Source: Desulfobacteraceae bacterium (GTDB lineage Bacteria > Desulfobacterota > Desulfobacteria > Desulfobacterales > JAABTS01). From it: a DNA stretch of 32,958 nucleotides. Position numbers and translations under genes: made by a program. Of the stretch, positions 24,541 to 32,951 are shown piece by piece (position 1 is the stretch's first letter; each line of letters starts with the position of its first letter). The notes under the pieces were generated by a model. The model searched no databases and was not told where the DNA came from. It saw only the letters and a program-made list of their open reading frames with translations. Location of the stretch: NCBI GenBank assembly GCA_011389735.1, contig JAABTS010000057.1:1-32958 (forward strand). Direction: 5' to 3'.

Positions 24541-27500
24541 ATGAAAATTAGTATATCAATTCTTTTCTATTCAATTTTTTTTCTTAGTGCATTTTCGAAC
24601 GTATCAGCCTACGAACTCCTGAATGACATGTTTACAACCTCAGGCGGAAGGATCGAAGGTTCCACAAATACGATTTCAACCCACAACATGCAGCCTTACG
24701 CGGAAACAGGCCAGCCTTCAGCGGTAATCGAAATCACCAGCAATCTTGAAGAATGCGGCTTCGTATTGACCGGCCCGGTCACCTATAATGGGTCGGGTTC
24801 ATTCTGGCGGGAAGAGAACGCCTTTCCAGGCTGGTACGCCGTATCTTTTAATTCCGTGGATTGCTGGCGGCCCCCAGACGGTCAATCGTTACTGGTTCGT
24901 GAAGGCCAAACAGTCGGCCTTCACGGTGAATACACTGACAATTCAAATCCATCGCCGCCGTTGAATCTTCAGACAACTCCCGCCCCGGATCAATGGAGCA
25001 ACTCCGGAACGATTTCAGCGGCCTGGAATCCCGGAACCGACTGCGGAACCGGGGTCGCCGGATATTCATACCTGTTTAACACCCAGCCCGCGGCGGAACC
25101 GGATAATACCGTTGACGCAACGGGAACCAGCATTCCCGCGCACCCCGTTCCGGACGGCGACGGCCACTATTTTCACATCAAAACCATCGACGGCGCCGGC
25201 AACGGAAGCATTACAATTCATCGAGGGCCGTTTCGAATCGATACTGCAACATCCATCACCATCGACGAAGACGCTTATTGCGTTTCGGGCGCCGAAACAA
25301 TGGTTTCCGGACAAAGAGAAGCCGGAGAAACGGTTACTGTCGCCTGTCCAACCGCCGGCGCCGGAGCCGTCGAATATCCTTCTGATAACACCTGGCGTGT
25401 ATCCGTTTCGAATTTGCCGGAAGGCGTAAATTCCTTGACCGCTGAAATTACGGACCGGGCGGGCAACACCGCATCAGCTCAAACTGAAATCCGGCGATTT
25501 GTCCCTAAAACAGCGGAATTTATCAAAAACAGCGGTTCGCTTGTCGCTGACGGCGTCGGACTGCTGGATCTCACTGTGAATATCAAAAACGCGCAGGGGG
25601 AAGCATCCTGTGAAGGACTACCCGTTCAGTTGACAACCAGTCTCGGAGAGATTGTCCCGGATGGCGTTTTATACACCGAAAACGGCGTGATCCAATGTCA
25701 ATTGGAAGCATCCAGGACGTTAGGCGCGGCCAATGTTGTCGCTATGTACGATGGAAATTTCCTGGGGAACACATCGGTTAACATGATCGTCGGCCCGCTG
25801 AATAAACTGGCCTTCATCTCCAATCCTCAAAATATCCCTAAAAACACCCCCAGCGGCTTCATTCAGCTTCAGACCCAGGATTTCTACGGCCATCCGGTAA
25901 ATGTAGAAAATGAAACAAAAATTTTCCTCTCTTCACACTCCGGGGACGCCTACTATTTCTCGGCGGATGGAATTCAGTGGAATCCCGGCGAGATTCTCAT
26001 AACACTGAATGCGGGGACGAATCTCCTATATTTCAAATACAAAGCCGCCGTCGAAGGCATCCATAACCTGACTGCCCGGGAGTATCCGGATTCGGGGCTG
26101 GGCGATGGGGCTCAGGAGATCACCATTACCGGAGTAAAGCAATACCTGCTTGAAATCGAAACAGGCGGCAAAGGCGTCGGCGCCGTAACCAGCCAACCCG
26201 CCGGAATCCAATGCGGTGATTCATGTGACGCCTATTTTGATGAAAACACCCTGGTGAACCTCACTGCGGCGCCTGAAACCGGTTATGAATTCAAAGGATG
26301 GTCGGGGAATGGATGTTCCGGAACAGGAACCTGCGCCATTACGATGGATCAGAACCGGAAGATTACTGCTGAATTCGCCCCTCTGCCGGATTATACGGCG
26401 AAAGCGATTATCGTGGCCGGCGGCGGGCCACAGGTTCCCGGATGGTACAACTCCATATGGGGGCATACCTTGAGATGCGCCAATTATGCTTACAAAACGC
26501 TCAAGAGCCAGGGCTATAGCGACGACACGATTCACTATCTTTGCCCGGAACGGTTTGTGGACGCCGACGGCGATAAAATCGCGGATGTGGACGCCGATGC
26601 GACGCTACTCGAGTTGCGGCTGGCGTTGACCCAATGGGCGAACGCCCCGGACGACCCTGCGGATGATCTTTTAATTTATCTGGTGGATCATGGGGGCCCT
26701 GGAACATTCAGGATGAATAATACCGAAATTCTGGAAGCAGCCGTTCTGGACGAATGGCTTGACGACGCCCAGCAATACTTGAGCGGAAATTTGATTTTCG
26801 TTTATGACGCGTGCTATTCCGGCTCGTTTCTCCCGATCATACGCCCTCAGGCCGGGCAAAAAAGATTCGTCATCTCCAGCGCGTCTGATGAAAACGCCTG
26901 GTTTCTGTTAATGGGGCGCCACAGTTTTTCATGGCATTTCTGGAGCGCCGTCTTTGAGGGAAATTACCTGCATAACGCATTTACATATGCAAAAGACATG
27001 ATGTTTATCGACGATAATTCAGACAGAGCTTTCCAGCATCCCCTTCTGGATGCCGACAACGGAATCGGCAATGAAAAAACCGACTTTGCGCTGTCAAGTA
27101 ATGTGATTATCGGCGAAGGCAGGATGGCCCTGTCCGATATGCCTTACATTGAAAATCCCCCGGCGGGCCAAACCCTTTACGGTGAAACGCATGCCGAATT
27201 CGAACTGGGTCCCGTGATTGACGCTGACGGTGTCGAGAGCGTCTGGGCGTATGTGATTTCGCCGTTTTTCAAGACCGGCCCGCCTGATATGCCGGTTACG
27301 GAATTGCCGGTTTTCTATTTTCAGGATGATAATCATGACGGTATTTATCAAGGGGGATACGATCAATTTATATACCAGGGCGATTACGAACTCGTGATTT
27401 ACGCCATGGACGCTCAGGGGGTCGTGTCGCCGCCGGAATACGTAATGGTTCATCAGGTTTCTGGGCTCTCCGCCTTGAGAGGCGATGTGAACGGAAATTC

Positions 27501-27657
27501 CGAGATCGATCTGGCCGATGCTCTGATCCTTTTAAAACTTTTAACAAATGTTGAAACCGTTTCTTTGCCGGCGAATATTGACCATCTCGATATCGATGGC
27601 GATAAAAAACTCGGTTTGCCGGAAATTATATATGTGTTAAGAGAATTAGCTGATTAA
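24541..27657 (+). CDS. Secreted C13 (legumain-like) cysteine peptidase with Ig-like domains and C-terminal dockerin
   Basis: 1038 residues from the second of two adjacent ATGs (24538, 24541); GAGAGG (24529-24534) is better spaced for 24541. A signal peptide (about 1-24, ending VSAYE) precedes beta-sandwich domains, including Ig-like ones (to about 530), an InlB-type repeat (536-610), the C13 domain (about 618-860), a further beta domain and a dockerin-like pair (979-1038: GDVNGNSEIDLADA and DIDGDKKLGLPEI). The clan CD dyad is intact: His717 in YLVDHGGPG and Cys758 in YDACYSGSF. The family typically cleaves after Asn or Asp. The following lipoprotein gene starts at or just past its stop codon, which ties this secreted protease to the sigma/CHAT operon. 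It is the active counterpart of the degenerate C13 domain encoded at 7606-11493. Confidence 0.9.
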   Translation: MKISISILFYSIFFLSAFSNVSAYELLNDMFTTSGGRIEGSTNTISTHNMQPYAETGQPSAVIEITSNLEECGFVLTGPVTYNGSGSFWREENAFPGWYAVSFNSVDCWRPPDGQSLLVREGQTVGLHGEYTDNSNPSPPLNLQTTPAPDQWSNSGTISAAWNPGTDCGTGVAGYSYLFNTQPAAEPDNTVDATGTSIPAHPVPDGDGHYFHIKTIDGAGNGSITIHRGPFRIDTATSITIDEDAYCVSGAETMVSGQREAGETVTVACPTAGAGAVEYPSDNTWRVSVSNLPEGVNSLTAEITDRAGNTASAQTEIRRFVPKTAEFIKNSGSLVADGVGLLDLTVNIKNAQGEASCEGLPVQLTTSLGEIVPDGVLYTENGVIQCQLEASRTLGAANVVAMYDGNFLGNTSVNMIVGPLNKLAFISNPQNIPKNTPSGFIQLQTQDFYGHPVNVENETKIFLSSHSGDAYYFSADGIQWNPGEILITLNAGTNLLYFKYKAAVEGIHNLTAREYPDSGLGDGAQEITITGVKQYLLEIETGGKGVGAVTSQPAGIQCGDSCDAYFDENTLVNLTAAPETGYEFKGWSGNGCSGTGTCAITMDQNRKITAEFAPLPDYTAKAIIVAGGGPQVPGWYNSIWGHTLRCANYAYKTLKSQGYSDDTIHYLCPERFVDADGDKIADVDADATLLELRLALTQWANAPDDPADDLLIYLVDHGGPGTFRMNNTEILEAAVLDEWLDDAQQYLSGNLIFVYDACYSGSFLPIIRPQAGQKRFVISSASDENAWFLLMGRHSFSWHFWSAVFEGNYLHNAFTYAKDMMFIDDNSDRAFQHPLLDADNGIGNEKTDFALSSNVIIGEGRMALSDMPYIENPPAGQTLYGETHAEFELGPVIDADGVESVWAYVISPFFKTGPPDMPVTELPVFYFQDDNHDGIYQGGYDQFIYQGDYELVIYAMDAQGVVSPPEYVMVHQVSGLSALRGDVNGNSEIDLADALILLKLLTNVETVSLPANIDHLDIDGDKKLGLPEIIYVLRELAD

Positions 27658-27674
27658 TGAAACAGGAATTAACC

Positions 27675-29687
27675 ATGAATACCGCTTTTCAAAAACATAT
27701 CTGGATCGTCTTTTTCTTTATGCTGCTTTCCGTTGGATGCGCTGTTAAACGACCCCAAGTCTGCGAGCGCGGCGGAGTCGATTATGGGACGACCATCGGC
27801 ATATTTCGGGACCGCTGGGAGGATTATTACGAACGCGCCCTTTCCTACATGGAAGGCGAATGCTACCAGGCCGCGCTTACAGACTTGACGGAAGCGATCC
27901 GGCAAAATCCTGAGGATCAGAGAATGGCGCGAACCTATGGGATGCATTTCATGGATTACTTTCCGCACCGGGAAAAAGGCCTGGTTTATTATTTAACCGG
28001 CGACTATGAATCCGCAGAACGGGAGCTGTCCACATCGATAGAACAATATCCTTCCGATAAAGCCGAATTTTATCTGAACAAAGTCCGAAAGCGGCTTTTC
28101 GAGGACAGACATGCGGTTTCCGCGCCTCGAATCGCCGTTCATGCACCTTCGCCCGTTTCCGGAGGATCAGGAGAAATTAGAACCAGCGCCCATTTTATCG
28201 AGTTGTCGGGCGAAGTCTGGGACGACCATTTTATATCGGGTCTGGCGGTCAATGATGAATTCCTGTTTTTGGAATCCGCGAGCCGGCGCGTCCCGTTTTA
28301 TCGACAGCTTCGGCTCGGCGAAGGACGGAGTGAAATCCGCATCACTGCTGAAAACCTTTTGAACAAATCAAGTGAAACATCATTTATAGTTCATGTCGAT
28401 AGAACCGGCCCGGCCGTCGTTATCCAGTCTTTTGAACCGGGAAGGAAAATCAGCGGGGTTGTCGTCGATGAATCGGAAGTCACGGATTTCCGGTTGAATG
28501 GCGATCCTGTCCCCATCGAAAAGGGTAAAACGGTTTCCTTTTCAATTCCATTGACCGGTAAAAACGCGCCGATGGTGTTTGCCGCAACCGACGGCCTTGG
28601 AAATGAAACCCGGATCGACTTGAACGGCGTCGATGATATGGCCGCTATAACTGATTTGACGGCCCAAAACAGCGGATTCACCGCAACAGGTGTTTGCCCT
28701 GCCGTATCGGATGCTTTTTCAGGCCCTTTGTCAGCGGCCCGTCTTCATAAAACAATGATACAGGTTTCCGGATGGAAAGACCGGGATTCGACGTTTCTTG
28801 ACAGTGCGGCAATTAAAGGCGCGGCCAAAAGCAAACATGGCGTCGTGTCTCTGAAAATTAACGGAAAACAGATTCCCTGCCCCGGCGGACAGACGATTTT
28901 GTTTGATCGGACGGTTTTGCTGAAACCCGGAGAAAACCAAATCGACATTGAAACCAGGGATGAATCAGGGGATACGGCGCTGAAAAAAATTCATATTACA
29001 CGCCGGCGCCCCAGTATATACGATCTGAAACACCGTTACGGATTTATCATGCGCCCGTTTAAAAAAGGCAGGTATTATGAGACCGACACGGAATTTATTC
29101 AACATCTGTTGATCCAAAATCTGATCGATGAACAGCGGTTTCAAATTTACCTGGAACCGGATTTGAAAACCGGTTTATTAAAACGGAATTTTTTGACGCA
29201 TGACGAATCCCGGTTTAACGGCGGAACTGAATCCGGACCGGACGCGGAATTCACCGGAACGATTTATGAAACCCGAAACGGCGTCGAAATTGTGACGCGC
29301 CTGATCGATCCGGCGACATCTGAAATACTTGCAATCAAAGATGTGTATCAGGAATCACGGGACCCTGAATCCTTGAATCAAATGGCCCGGAACTTGACTC
29401 AAAAATATATCCGGGAATTCCCGTTAAAAGAGATGAGAATTACCGAATGCGGCGAACGGCTGTTTTATTTCGGCCATGGAGAAGCCCCCTTAAAAATGGG
29501 CTGGCCCGTATTGATTTTTCGCGCTGAAAAAACCGGGATAAATCAACAGCCGGAGCTAAACAAAGGCGTGGATACGGCCATTATCGGAAAGGCGCGTATT
29601 GATGAGTTGAAACCTGCGGCCTGCGGCGCCCGGATTATTGAAAAATCGATAACCATTCAAACCGGAGATGGAGTGATCGGCAAATGA
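27675..29687 (+). CDS. Outer-membrane lipoprotein with TPR-like, Ig-like and CsgG/FlgT-like regions
   Basis: 670 residues from the ATG at 27675, seven bases after AGGA; an in-frame ATG at 27657 overlaps the previous stop by one base and is a possible coupled start. The signal peptide ends in a lipobox, LSVGC (Cys22), with Ala next, which favours outer-membrane sorting. Two TPR-like helical pairs (about 50-135: ALSYMEGECYQAALTDLTEA, GLVYYLTGDYESAERELSTS) precede Ig-like domains (about 145-310, 365-445). The C-terminal part (about 450-670: RYGFIMRPFKKGRYYETD, VTRLIDPATSEILAIKD, APLKMGWPVLIF) resembles CsgG/FlgT-type periplasmic domains and the C-terminus of the CHAT protein. The gene overlaps the sigma-factor gene by four bases (ATGA), so it is probably the envelope sensor or partner in that circuit. 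Confidence 0.8.
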   Translation: MNTAFQKHIWIVFFFMLLSVGCAVKRPQVCERGGVDYGTTIGIFRDRWEDYYERALSYMEGECYQAALTDLTEAIRQNPEDQRMARTYGMHFMDYFPHREKGLVYYLTGDYESAERELSTSIEQYPSDKAEFYLNKVRKRLFEDRHAVSAPRIAVHAPSPVSGGSGEIRTSAHFIELSGEVWDDHFISGLAVNDEFLFLESASRRVPFYRQLRLGEGRSEIRITAENLLNKSSETSFIVHVDRTGPAVVIQSFEPGRKISGVVVDESEVTDFRLNGDPVPIEKGKTVSFSIPLTGKNAPMVFAATDGLGNETRIDLNGVDDMAAITDLTAQNSGFTATGVCPAVSDAFSGPLSAARLHKTMIQVSGWKDRDSTFLDSAAIKGAAKSKHGVVSLKINGKQIPCPGGQTILFDRTVLLKPGENQIDIETRDESGDTALKKIHITRRRPSIYDLKHRYGFIMRPFKKGRYYETDTEFIQHLLIQNLIDEQRFQIYLEPDLKTGLLKRNFLTHDESRFNGGTESGPDAEFTGTIYETRNGVEIVTRLIDPATSEILAIKDVYQESRDPESLNQMARNLTQKYIREFPLKEMRITECGERLFYFGHGEAPLKMGWPVLIFRAEKTGINQQPELNKGVDTAIIGKARIDELKPAACGARIIEKSITIQTGDGVIGK

Positions 29688-30310
29688 CAAACCTGACCCA
29701 TGAACAGGAAATGGAACTGGTGAATATGTGTCCGAAAGAAGAAGGTAAAGAAAAGATCGTAGAGCATTACAACGGATTGATCGAAATCGTGATCCGCAAG
29801 ATCTATCGTCAAAACGGCCTCGACGTTTCAACGGACACAGTCTGGGGGATCCGGAATGAAACTTATATCAGGCTGTTTGATAAACAATGCAGACGGCTGA
29901 AACAGTGGAATCCGAATAAAGTAAAAAAAAGTTTGAGTTTAAAGAACTGGATCGCCATGATCGCCAGGCAAACCGCCATGGATCACATTGCCAAAGAAAG
30001 AAGCGCTGTTACTTCCACAATGAATTATACGGTTTCGATAGACGCTGTCGAGCAGATGTTCCAGGAAGAAAGCCACGAAACCAGAGTGGAAAAAAAAATG
30101 GAGCTTCATATCCTGAACGAATTGCTGGACCAGTTGACGGGCACTCAGAAATTCATTTTCAAGCTTTACTATCTGGAAAAAAAGCCTCTCTCCCGTGAAG
30201 ACATCGCCGAAATGACCGGCCGCTCGTTAAATTCCGTTGACGGACTTCTGAACCGGGCCCGGGCGCAATTGATTGATTTGATGAAGGACTATGAAAATAA
30301 AAAAAATTGA
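29684..30310 (+). CDS. ECF-type RNA polymerase sigma factor
   Basis: 208 residues, starting in an ATGA overlap with the lipoprotein gene. Region 2 spans about 25-110 (ETYIRLFDKQ, then NWIAMIARQTAMDHIAKERS, the region 2.3/2.4 signature). Region 4 spans about 143-203 (LTGTQKFIFKLYYLEKKPLS, then IAEMTGRSLNSVDGLLNRAR, a helix-turn-helix that reads the -35 element). No sigma 1.1 or region 3 is present, as expected for the ECF group. It directs RNA polymerase to a specific promoter set; candidates are the secreted protease genes nearby, but no shared promoter motif was found by eye. Overlap with the envelope lipoprotein gene and proximity to a zinc-finger gene point to control by an anti-sigma mechanism. 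Confidence 0.92.
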   Translation: MTNLTHEQEMELVNMCPKEEGKEKIVEHYNGLIEIVIRKIYRQNGLDVSTDTVWGIRNETYIRLFDKQCRRLKQWNPNKVKKSLSLKNWIAMIARQTAMDHIAKERSAVTSTMNYTVSIDAVEQMFQEESHETRVEKKMELHILNELLDQLTGTQKFIFKLYYLEKKPLSREDIAEMTGRSLNSVDGLLNRARAQLIDLMKDYENKKN

Positions 30311-30347
30311 TTCCCACCAAAAGGAAATTTGGCGTATAAGGTATATA

Positions 30348-30353
30348 TATAAT
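30348..30353 (+). promoter_or_regulatory. -10-like element before the zinc-finger/CHAT pair
   Basis: TATAAT (30348-30353) lies in a TATATATA-rich stretch of the 104-base gap between the sigma and zinc-finger genes. No good -35 is found at the expected distance. If real, the zinc-finger/CHAT pair can also be transcribed apart from the upstream genes. The gap has no clear terminator hairpin, so read-through is equally possible. Confidence 0.3.
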
Positions 30354-30414
30354 AGAGTGGGTGAGAAAATCAGCTTTAATCGTAAAATAAATTTACAATC
30401 GTAAAAGGAATAGC

Positions 30415-31041
30415 ATGATGAACACACAATGCATAGATATTTTAGATTACCTTTCAGGCGATGGTTCCGAAACGGAACGTACGAAAATGGAAGAGCATAT
30501 GGCGGATTGCGACGAATGTTTGTCCGAATTTATCGCTTATTGCGAAGAGATAAAGGCCAGTGACGCTATTGATCCGCAAAAGATTTCGAAACAGAAAGCA
30601 AAATCGATTTTAAGCGGTTTGGGATTGAAAGGGGAAGTAAAAAGAGTATTAAAATGGGCCAAAGAACTTTTTACGCCGTGCGATATGTTCCAGCCTGAAT
30701 GGGTTCCCGTAAGAAATTCCGTTCATTCCCATCAAGCTACCGACCGTGTTTTTTTTAACCATAGCCTGGATAATCTCCAGGCGGTTGTATTGATCGAAAA
30801 ATCCGTTGGAAATCGAGTCAATATCCGGGCCGGCGTTCAGGAACAAAATCACAAAGCCAAAAACGTCCGGATGTTGTTTTTCGGTAAAGGCGGCAAGCCT
30901 TATTCCAGACGCCTGGATTCCGATTTTGAAATTTTCGAGGATTTACCATACGGATCTTACGACTTTATTTTAAAGCAGAACAATCAGGAAAAAGGACGTT
31001 GTTTGATCAACATCAACGCAAATGAGGTTGTTGTAGAATGA
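30415..31041 (+). CDS. Zinc-finger (ZAS-type) anti-sigma-like protein, soluble
   Basis: 208 residues; ATG after AAGGAA, with a second ATG one codon later also possible. The N-terminus has the anti-sigma zinc motif: Cys6 followed by His28-x3-Cys32-x2-Cys35 (EEHMADCDECLSEF). Classical members of this group bind ECF sigma factors and hold them inactive. A helical linker (about 50-95) and a beta-rich C-terminal domain follow (about 105-208, e.g. DNLQAVVLIEKSV, LPYGSYDFILKQNN). No membrane helix is seen, unlike most ZAS anti-sigma proteins. The gene overlaps the CHAT gene by four bases (ATGA). I infer that it is the anti-sigma factor for the upstream sigma gene and a candidate CHAT substrate or partner; a purely adaptor role is also possible. 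Confidence 0.82.
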   Translation: MMNTQCIDILDYLSGDGSETERTKMEEHMADCDECLSEFIAYCEEIKASDAIDPQKISKQKAKSILSGLGLKGEVKRVLKWAKELFTPCDMFQPEWVPVRNSVHSHQATDRVFFNHSLDNLQAVVLIEKSVGNRVNIRAGVQEQNHKAKNVRMLFFGKGGKPYSRRLDSDFEIFEDLPYGSYDFILKQNNQEKGRCLININANEVVVE

Positions 31042-32921
31042 TTACACTTGAAATATACCGGTTTGAGGAGCATTTAAGGATTTTTCTCAAGGAAGACAAT
31101 TCCACGGCGACGCAATACCACACGATCGACGACCTGAATATGAAGGGAATCGAAAAACAATGTGGCGAAGTTATCGAAATATTGAATAAATCCAGTAGAA
31201 AAAAGAATGAGGAGCAATCTGCGCTCACCTGTTTGAAAAACGCCGGCATGTCGTTGTGTGACAAACTGTTTACGCAGGAGATCTGTGAAAGGCTTGCGGC
31301 TGCGCCCCCCGGCGAACATCTGATCATTAAACTGGACGACCATCTGGTTCATATCCCTTTTGAACTTGTGTGTGTCGGCGGTGAATTTCTCTGCCGGAAA
31401 TTTAACATCGGACGCAATGTGATCACCCGGCAGCGAGTTTCAAACGGAAATTCGCGCCCGATTTCCGACACCATCAGAATGTGGGTGATCGCCAATCCCA
31501 GGGGCGACCTCCGGAGCGCCGCCGTTGAAGGCGTGGATATCTGCGACCAGATGGATTTCAGGGGCGATATTGTCAACGCGGAACTTGATTCCGAAATTAC
31601 ATCCGAAAAAATTAAAAGCGCCATAAGAAATTACGACTTTGTTCATTTTTCAGGCCATGCCGAATATAATCACGAAAATCCGGAGCAGAGCGGATGGAGT
31701 CTGAACGACGGCTATTTCAGCGCCGGAGACGTTGTCGAAATGAAAAGCGGTTCCATGCCGGTGCTGGTGTTTTCAAACGCTTGCCGGTCCGCTTACACCG
31801 GGGAATGGGATTACAGCCCGGAACTTCCGGACAAATCCTTTGGGCTGGCCAACGCCTTCATTCTTGCAGGCGTCAGGCATTATATCGGAACGGCGTGGAA
31901 TGTGCGCGACGAAGCTGGAAATCAATTTGCGCTCAAATTCTATCATCACCTTTTATCAGGGAAAACCATCGGGGAATCCGTTAAGCTCGCCAGACTGGAC
32001 ATGAGCCGTGACGGCGGCGATATTTGCTGGGCGAGCTATATTTTGTACGGCGATCCGACGGTTCAGTATTTTAAACAAACAGAAAATTCGGAAATATCCT
32101 TGAACGCCGACGCTCTGGCGAATTACGCGCCGCCCGTTCAGAATCCGTATGATATTCCGCTAAAAGGTGGCACAGCGGTTCGCTCGCCGGCCAGGCCCGC
32201 CGCGAAAAAATGGCTGGCGGCCTCGATCATCGGATTTGTGTTCCTGGTCGCCTCGGTCATTACAGCGGCTGTTCTTATCTCGCCGACGGAACCCGACCTG
32301 TGGACGTCCCGGCCCCTCCAGATCAGCGTCATCTACCATCAGGATGAAAAATACGACGAACTGGAGGATGTCATCGCCGCTGCCGTGGAAAAAGAGATTA
32401 TGATGTCCACGCGCCTGGGCATGGTGGATAGAACCCATCTGGCGCAAACAAAGGATGAAATCGAGCTGAGCCGGTCGGACTGGATGAATCCTGTTCGAAA
32501 ATTGAATGCCGGACAGGGACTTCCCGCAAATTTCCGGCTGAATCTGCGCGTATCAAACATTGCATCCGGATCAAGAGTGCAAATGCGCCTGATCGACAAT
32601 GAAACCGGCGCATATCTCGACGTATTCAGCAAGGAATTCGATTCCGAAATCAGTATTATGGATCAGAAAAATCAACTGGCCGGCGAACTACTGGAAAAAT
32701 TGAAAACGCTTTACCCGCTGAGAGGGATCGCATCCTGGAAAGACGGCCAAATCCTTCTCAATATCGGAAGCGACGCCGGAGTCCAGCCCGGCCAAAACTT
32801 TAAATCAAGCGATACCGGCCTTGTTTTACGGATTGATTCCGTAAAAAAAGACACCAGCACGGCGACGGTTGAAAACGGAAAAGATCCTGTAAAAAATGAA
32901 ATTCGCGTAGAAGCAATCTAA
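31038..32921 (+). CDS. Membrane-anchored CHAT-domain protease with periplasmic CsgG/FlgT-like C-terminus
   Basis: 627 residues, starting in an ATGA overlap. After an N-terminal region (1 to about 90) comes a CHAT domain (about 95-345) with the caspase-like dyad His207 (FVHFSGHAEY) and Cys249 (VFSNACRSA), plus the usual GTAWNVRDEAG and YGDPTVQYF motifs. A linker with an AAKKW basic edge leads to one membrane helix (about 392-417, WLAASIIGFVFLVASVITAA). The positive-inside rule puts CHAT in the cytoplasm and residues 418-627 in the periplasm. That part (LQISVIYHQDEKYDELED, MRLIDNETGAYLDV, DAGVQPGQNF) looks CsgG/FlgT-like and resembles the lipoprotein's C-terminus. CHAT proteins of this clan (for example Csx29) cleave specific partner proteins when triggered. 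A role as a sensor that proteolyses the zinc-finger protein is inferred. Confidence 0.9.
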   Translation: MITLEIYRFEEHLRIFLKEDNSTATQYHTIDDLNMKGIEKQCGEVIEILNKSSRKKNEEQSALTCLKNAGMSLCDKLFTQEICERLAAAPPGEHLIIKLDDHLVHIPFELVCVGGEFLCRKFNIGRNVITRQRVSNGNSRPISDTIRMWVIANPRGDLRSAAVEGVDICDQMDFRGDIVNAELDSEITSEKIKSAIRNYDFVHFSGHAEYNHENPEQSGWSLNDGYFSAGDVVEMKSGSMPVLVFSNACRSAYTGEWDYSPELPDKSFGLANAFILAGVRHYIGTAWNVRDEAGNQFALKFYHHLLSGKTIGESVKLARLDMSRDGGDICWASYILYGDPTVQYFKQTENSEISLNADALANYAPPVQNPYDIPLKGGTAVRSPARPAAKKWLAASIIGFVFLVASVITAAVLISPTEPDLWTSRPLQISVIYHQDEKYDELEDVIAAAVEKEIMMSTRLGMVDRTHLAQTKDEIELSRSDWMNPVRKLNAGQGLPANFRLNLRVSNIASGSRVQMRLIDNETGAYLDVFSKEFDSEISIMDQKNQLAGELLEKLKTLYPLRGIASWKDGQILLNIGSDAGVQPGQNFKSSDTGLVLRIDSVKKDTSTATVENGKDPVKNEIRVEAI

Positions 32922-32951
32922 AGCAATCAAACAAAACCGGTGCATTGCTTT
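32920..32951 (+). terminator. Weak hairpin after the CHAT gene
   Basis: AAAGCAAT (32920-32927) overlaps the stop codon and pairs with ATTGCTTT (32944-32951), with a 16-base loop and a TTTT at the 3' arm. The stem is A+T rich and the loop long, so it is only a candidate operon terminator. The window ends seven bases later. Confidence 0.35.

Noticed and set aside
31038-32921. CRISPR-associated Csx29-type CHAT protease
   Set aside because: No Cas genes or CRISPR array are present, TPR repeats are absent, and this protein has a membrane helix and a periplasmic domain; only the logic with a sigma factor is comparable.
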